This document shows, in pieces, positions 14,929-17,899 of a stretch of 17,899 bases of DNA; the stretch's first letter is position 1, and each line of letters starts with the position of its first letter. Source of the stretch: Caryophanales bacterium UBA6356 (GTDB lineage: Bacteria; Bacillota_I; Bacilli_A; RFN20; CAG-826). The stretch lies in assembly GCA_002440125.1 (NCBI GenBank), contig DJRQ01000025.1, forward strand, positions 1 to 17,899, given 5' to 3'. The translations under genes were made by a program, and so were the position numbers. The notes beneath the pieces were generated by a model. It ran no database searches, was not told the DNA's origin, and saw only the letters and a list, made by a program, of their open reading frames with translations.

Positions 14929-15984
14929 ATGTCAATTAAACTAGCTATTAACGGATTCGGCCGCATCGGCCGTCTTGCGTTCCGCCGCGCTTACGAAAGC
15001 GGCGAATTTGAAGTCGTTGCGATTAACGACCTCGTCGATGCCAAAACCTTGGCCTATCTTCTCAAGTACGACACCACTCACAGAACCTGGATGCCAAATG
15101 AGATCAGTGCCATCGTCAAGAAAGACGAAGCGGGAAACATCGTTGAAAACGAGCTTGTTTTCAAAGGAAAGAAAATTCCAGTTCTCGGCAAAAAAGATCC
15201 ACACGACCTCAAATGGGGCGAATATGGTGTCGATGTTGTTTTGGAGTGCACTGGTCGTCTTAAGACCAAAGAAGATGGACAAGTCCATTTGAACAATGGC
15301 GCCAAAGGCGTCATCATCAGCGCTCCATCTTCGAGCAAAGATATCCCGACCTATGTCTATGGGGTTAACACCGATAAGCTAACCGCCGATCAAAAGATCA
15401 TTTCCGGTGCGAGCTGCACGACCAACTGCTTAGCTCCAGTCATGCATGTTCTCATGGAGAAGTTCGGTGTGAAGGGCGGTTATATGACAACCGTTCACGC
15501 CTATACCAACGACCAAACGATTCTTGACCTTGCCAAAGGCAATCTCCGTCGTGGCCGTGCGGCGGCTGCCAACATCGTTCCAACGAGCACTGGCGCTGCT
15601 AAGGCTATTGGCGCTGTTATCCCAGAACTTAAGGGGAAACTCGATGGCGTTGCGATCCGTGTCCCAGTGACCGATGGCTCGCTCGTCGATCTTTCCATCC
15701 AACTCGAGAAAGAGACCACTGCCGAAGAAATCAATGCTGCCATGAAGGCGGCTTCCGAAGGCGAACTCAAGGGCGTTCTTGGCTATACCGAAGACGAAAT
15801 CGTCTCCAGCGATATCCTTGGCCGTACCGAAGGTTCCATCTTCGATGCCACCCAAACGATGGTTCGCACGATGCCAGATGGCACCCAATGGGTCAAAGTC
15901 TTTAGCTGGTACGACAACGAATATAGCTTCACTTGCCAATATGTCCGCCTTGCTGGGCTTTATGGCAAGATCCTGGCGAAGTAA
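14929..15984 (+). CDS. gap: Glyceraldehyde-3-phosphate dehydrogenase, type I
   Basis: This 351-residue cytoplasmic enzyme oxidises glyceraldehyde 3-phosphate to 1,3-bisphosphoglycerate with NAD+ and phosphate in glycolysis. The Rossmann start is I-N-G-F-G-R-I-G-R at 7-15, with A-I-N-D-L at 31-35 giving the Asp that favours NAD over NADP. The catalytic site is S-G-A-S-C163-T-T-N-C, with partner His190 in T-V-H-A-Y. The N-I-V-P-T-S-T-G-A-A-K-A motif (215-226) and the C-terminal W-Y-D-N-E are intact. It is somewhat longer than the usual 335-340. AGGAGG lies 12 bases before the ATG. It is transcribed alone, bounded by the upstream operon terminator and its own terminator. Confidence 0.98.
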   Translation: MSIKLAINGFGRIGRLAFRRAYESGEFEVVAINDLVDAKTLAYLLKYDTTHRTWMPNEISAIVKKDEAGNIVENELVFKGKKIPVLGKKDPHDLKWGEYGVDVVLECTGRLKTKEDGQVHLNNGAKGVIISAPSSSKDIPTYVYGVNTDKLTADQKIISGASCTTNCLAPVMHVLMEKFGVKGGYMTTVHAYTNDQTILDLAKGNLRRGRAAAANIVPTSTGAAKAIGAVIPELKGKLDGVAIRVPVTDGSLVDLSIQLEKETTAEEINAAMKAASEGELKGVLGYTEDEIVSSDILGRTEGSIFDATQTMVRTMPDGTQWVKVFSWYDNEYSFTCQYVRLAGLYGKILAK

Positions 15985-16002
15985 TTCGCTTTAAGCCTTC
16001 CT

Positions 16003-16032
16003 AAAGAAGCGTCCTTCGGGGCGCTTTTTTTG
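16003..16032 (+). terminator. Rho-independent terminator of gap (UUCG tetraloop)
   Basis: AAGCGTCC (16007-16014) pairs with GGGCGCTT (16019-16026) around a C(TTCG)G tetraloop, followed by a run of T. It starts about 20 bases after the gap stop codon and separates gap from pgk. Confidence 0.92.
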
Positions 16033-16052
16033 TTTCTCGGAAGAAGTCTTTG

Positions 16053-16068
16053 TACCGATATGTCGGTA
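16053..16068. promoter_or_regulatory. Inverted repeat upstream of the pgk promoter (candidate operator)
   Basis: TACCGA-TATG-TCGGTA is a perfect 6-bp inverted repeat. It lies about 50-65 bases upstream of the predicted pgk transcription start, so it acts, if at all, as DNA and not as leader RNA. It does not match a cre box or the tandem CggR operator. The function is inferred only from position and symmetry. Confidence 0.35.
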
Positions 16069-16105
16069 TTCTTTTCCATATTACTTTTTTTGCCTCTTTT
16101 TAGCG

Positions 16106-16111
16106 TATAAT
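16106..16111 (+). promoter_or_regulatory. -10 box of pgk-tpiA
   Basis: A perfect TATAAT predicts a start near 16118, just before AAGGAG (16120-16125). The region upstream is T-rich without a clear -35 at normal spacing; TTACTT (16081-16086) is 19 bases away. Confidence 0.6.
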
Positions 16112-16132
16112 GATTCCGCAAGGAGTGTAAAA

Positions 16133-17377
16133 ATGCTAACTGTTAAAGATCTTAAAGACCTTAAAGGGAAACGCGTTTATGTCCGTGTGGACTTCAACGT
16201 TCCTCAAAAGGATGGTGTGATTCGCGATACGAATCGTATTCAAGCCGCTCTTCCGACCATCGAAGAGCTCGCTGGCAAAGGTGCTCGCCTTATTCTCATG
16301 AGCCATCTTGGCAAAATTAAATGGAAAGAACCTGATCCAGCTAAAATCGAAGCGATGAAAAAAGCCAATGATATGGCTCCAGTCGCCAAGGCTCTTCAGG
16401 AATTGGCTCCTCAATACCATGTTTCTTTTTGTCCTGCCACACGTGGCGAAATCCTTAAGAAAGCGGTAGACGAACTCAAAGATGGCGATATCTTGCTCGT
16501 CCAAAATACTCGTTACGAAAAAGGCGAAGAAAAGAATGACCCTGAACTCGCCAAAGAATGGGCTTCTCTCGCTGACGTGTTCGTGATGGACGCTTTCGGC
16601 TCGGCGCACCGCGCCCATGCTTCAACGGTTGGTGTTCCAAGCGTTTTGAAAGCGGAAGGCAAACCCGTCGCCCTTGGCTATTTGATGCTTAAAGAAGTCG
16701 AGAATCTTAGCCGTTGCGTCGAAGTGGCTGATTCCGATCGTCCTTATGTTGCCATCCTTGGCGGTTTCAAAGTGAGCGATAAGATCAAAGTCATCGATTC
16801 CCTTCTTAAAAAATGCGATTACGTTCTTATTGGTGGAGCCATGACCTATACCTTCAAAAAGGCTATGGGCATGCGTGTTGGCAATTCTCCAGTGGAACTT
16901 GATCAACTTGACTACGCTCGTAAATGTTTAGCGGAATCGAATGGACGCCTTATCGTTCCAGATGACGCTGTTATTACCGATAGTTTTGAAGAAAAGCCGG
17001 GTCGTCAAATTAAAGTCGTGAATACCGAAGTCGAACATGGCGAAGGCATTCCCGATGGCTTTGAAGGCTGCGATATCGGTCCAAAGACCATTGCTTTCTA
17101 TGAGAGTGTCATCGCTAAGGCCAAGATGGTTTTCTGGAATGGCCCAGTTGGCGTCTTCGAGCAAAAAGATTTCCAAAATGGAACCATTGCAATTTGTAAG
17201 GCCATTGCCGCTCTTAAAGGCAAAGCTTTCACTGTTTGTGGCGGTGGCGATAGCGCTTCGGCCGTCAAACAATTCGGCTATAAGAAAGAATTCAGCCATG
17301 TTTCGACCGGTGGCGGTGCTTCCTTGGAGATGATCGAAAACGATGGCCATCTCCCAGGCGTTGATGTTCTTCGCTAA
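16133..17377 (+). CDS. pgk: Phosphoglycerate kinase
   Basis: This 414-residue glycolytic enzyme transfers phosphate from 1,3-bisphosphoglycerate to ADP, making ATP. Visible motifs are V-R-V-D-F-N-V-P near the N-terminus and the substrate-site R-I-Q-A-A-L-P-T-I. Further on are M-S-H-L-G-K, F-G-S-A-H-R-A-H-A-S (hinge-side substrate loop), W-N-G-P-V-G-V-F-E in the nucleotide domain, and the C-terminal G-G-G-D-S-A and S-T-G-G-G-A-S-L-E. It is about 20 residues longer than the common 395, mainly from a charged insertion after S-H-L-G-K. It has its own promoter and an AAGGAG RBS. tpiA follows after 11 bases, so the two are co-transcribed. Confidence 0.98.
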   Translation: MLTVKDLKDLKGKRVYVRVDFNVPQKDGVIRDTNRIQAALPTIEELAGKGARLILMSHLGKIKWKEPDPAKIEAMKKANDMAPVAKALQELAPQYHVSFCPATRGEILKKAVDELKDGDILLVQNTRYEKGEEKNDPELAKEWASLADVFVMDAFGSAHRAHASTVGVPSVLKAEGKPVALGYLMLKEVENLSRCVEVADSDRPYVAILGGFKVSDKIKVIDSLLKKCDYVLIGGAMTYTFKKAMGMRVGNSPVELDQLDYARKCLAESNGRLIVPDDAVITDSFEEKPGRQIKVVNTEVEHGEGIPDGFEGCDIGPKTIAFYESVIAKAKMVFWNGPVGVFEQKDFQNGTIAICKAIAALKGKAFTVCGGGDSASAVKQFGYKKEFSHVSTGGGASLEMIENDGHLPGVDVLR

Positions 17378-17388
17378 GAGGTGAATTT

Positions 17389-17899
17389 ATGCGTAAGAAG
17401 CTCCTTTTAGGGAATTGGAAAATGAATAAGACCCCAAGCGAGGCGAAAGCCTTCGCTTTGGGCGCGACCGATATGATCGAATTTGCCTCTTCCCATGGCA
17501 TTGATGTCGGGGTAGCTCCCACTTTCGTTTGTCTTGAAACAGTCAAGGCCAATATCGATAAAAAATGCATTGTTGCCGCGCAAAACGTCAATGAACACGA
17601 TCATGGCGCCTTCACTGGCGAAGTGTCCATTCCAATGCTTAAGGAAATCGGCATCGATTGGGTCATTCTTGGACACTCTGAACGCCGCGCTTACAATGGC
17701 GAAACTTCGAAAGCATGCAATCTTAAAATCAAAGCTTTACTCGCCAACAATATGACGCCAGTCTATTGTTGCGGCGAGTCGCTTGAAACCTTTGAAAAAG
17801 GCAAAACTGCTTCTTTTGTAGGTGAACAAATCCGCGAAGGACTCGCTGACTTAACGCCTCTCGATGCGAAGAAAGTCGTCATTGCCTATGAACCTATTT
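17389..17899 (+). CDS. tpiA: Triosephosphate isomerase (5' part, cut by window end)
   Basis: The first 170 residues of an enzyme of about 250 are present. It interconverts dihydroxyacetone phosphate and glyceraldehyde 3-phosphate, feeding gap. The active-site G-N-W-K-M-N is at the N-terminus, A-P-T-F-V follows, the catalytic His is in L-G-H-S-E-R-R, and the catalytic Glu is in A-Y-E-P-I at the window edge. The reading frame is still open at 17899. AGGTGA (17379-17384) just after the pgk stop serves as the ribosome binding site. There is no promoter or terminator between pgk and tpiA. Confidence 0.97.
   Translation, partial: MRKKLLLGNWKMNKTPSEAKAFALGATDMIEFASSHGIDVGVAPTFVCLETVKANIDKKCIVAAQNVNEHDHGAFTGEVSIPMLKEIGIDWVILGHSERRAYNGETSKACNLKIKALLANNMTPVYCCGESLETFEKGKTASFVGEQIREGLADLTPLDAKKVVIAYEPI

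Noticed and set aside
15430..15939. 169-codon minus-strand frame inside gap
   Set aside because: It is a shadow of the highly conserved GAPDH frame with no start signals.
16136..16618. 160-codon minus-strand frame inside pgk
   Set aside because: It is a shadow of the intact PGK frame; no RBS and no recognisable motif.
1..17899. CRISPR array, insertion sequence, prophage, toxin-antitoxin or defence island
   Set aside because: No regularly spaced direct repeats, transposase, integrase or phage motif was seen. The two small XRE genes lack a recognisable toxin partner. The content is core metabolism and housekeeping.

Overview
The window looks like a chromosomal housekeeping segment from an anaerobic, fermentative Bacillota/Bacilli-type bacterium, probably one of the reduced, mollicute-related gut lineages (RF39/RFN20/Erysipelotrichales-like). 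This placement is inferred from gene content and was not tested by phylogeny. Supporting signs are Firmicutes-type Shine-Dalgarno sites (AGGAGG/AAGGAG), short intergenic gaps with U-tailed terminators, the uvrA-lgt-HAD-trxB-whiA gene order, a long pyruvate:ferredoxin oxidoreductase, and a secreted nuclease with a poly-serine linker. TGA is a stop codon (HAD, whiA and the 6652 gene all end in TGA) and tryptophan is TGG, so the code is standard and not that of Mycoplasma/Spiroplasma.

Layout. Positions 35-927 hold a YccF-type membrane protein and a small protein whose N-terminus resembles the Rex DNA-binding domain without the Rex NAD domain. Positions 1041-2888 encode a secreted, membrane-anchored endonuclease I-family nuclease, ending in a strong terminator. 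Positions 3008-6580 encode pyruvate:ferredoxin oxidoreductase with its own promoter, RBS and terminator. Next come a small XRE-type regulator (6652-6963), a bidirectional terminator, and tRNA-Pro(GGG) on the minus strand. From 7324 runs a tight operon: uvrA, lgt (with large extra membrane domains on both sides), a HAD phosphatase, a thioredoxin reductase-like flavoprotein, whiA and a second small XRE regulator. Several of its genes overlap or nearly touch, and it ends at a UUCG-loop terminator. Finally there are gap (own promoter and UUCG terminator) and pgk-tpiA (own promoter; tpiA is cut off by the window end).

How the genes fit together. GAPDH, PGK and TPI carry the middle of glycolysis, and PFOR turns the resulting pyruvate into acetyl-CoA, CO2 and reduced ferredoxin. 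The thioredoxin reductase homologue keeps its FAD sites and CxxC but has lost recognisable NADPH-binding motifs, which would fit a ferredoxin-driven enzyme fed by PFOR. The nuclease may supply nucleotides from environmental DNA. I saw no mobile element, CRISPR array, phage gene or obvious new defence system. The most unusual items are the enlarged Lgt, the NADPH-site-less TrxB homologue, the truncated Rex-like protein, and a 19-bp perfect palindrome covering the uvrA -10 box and start codon.
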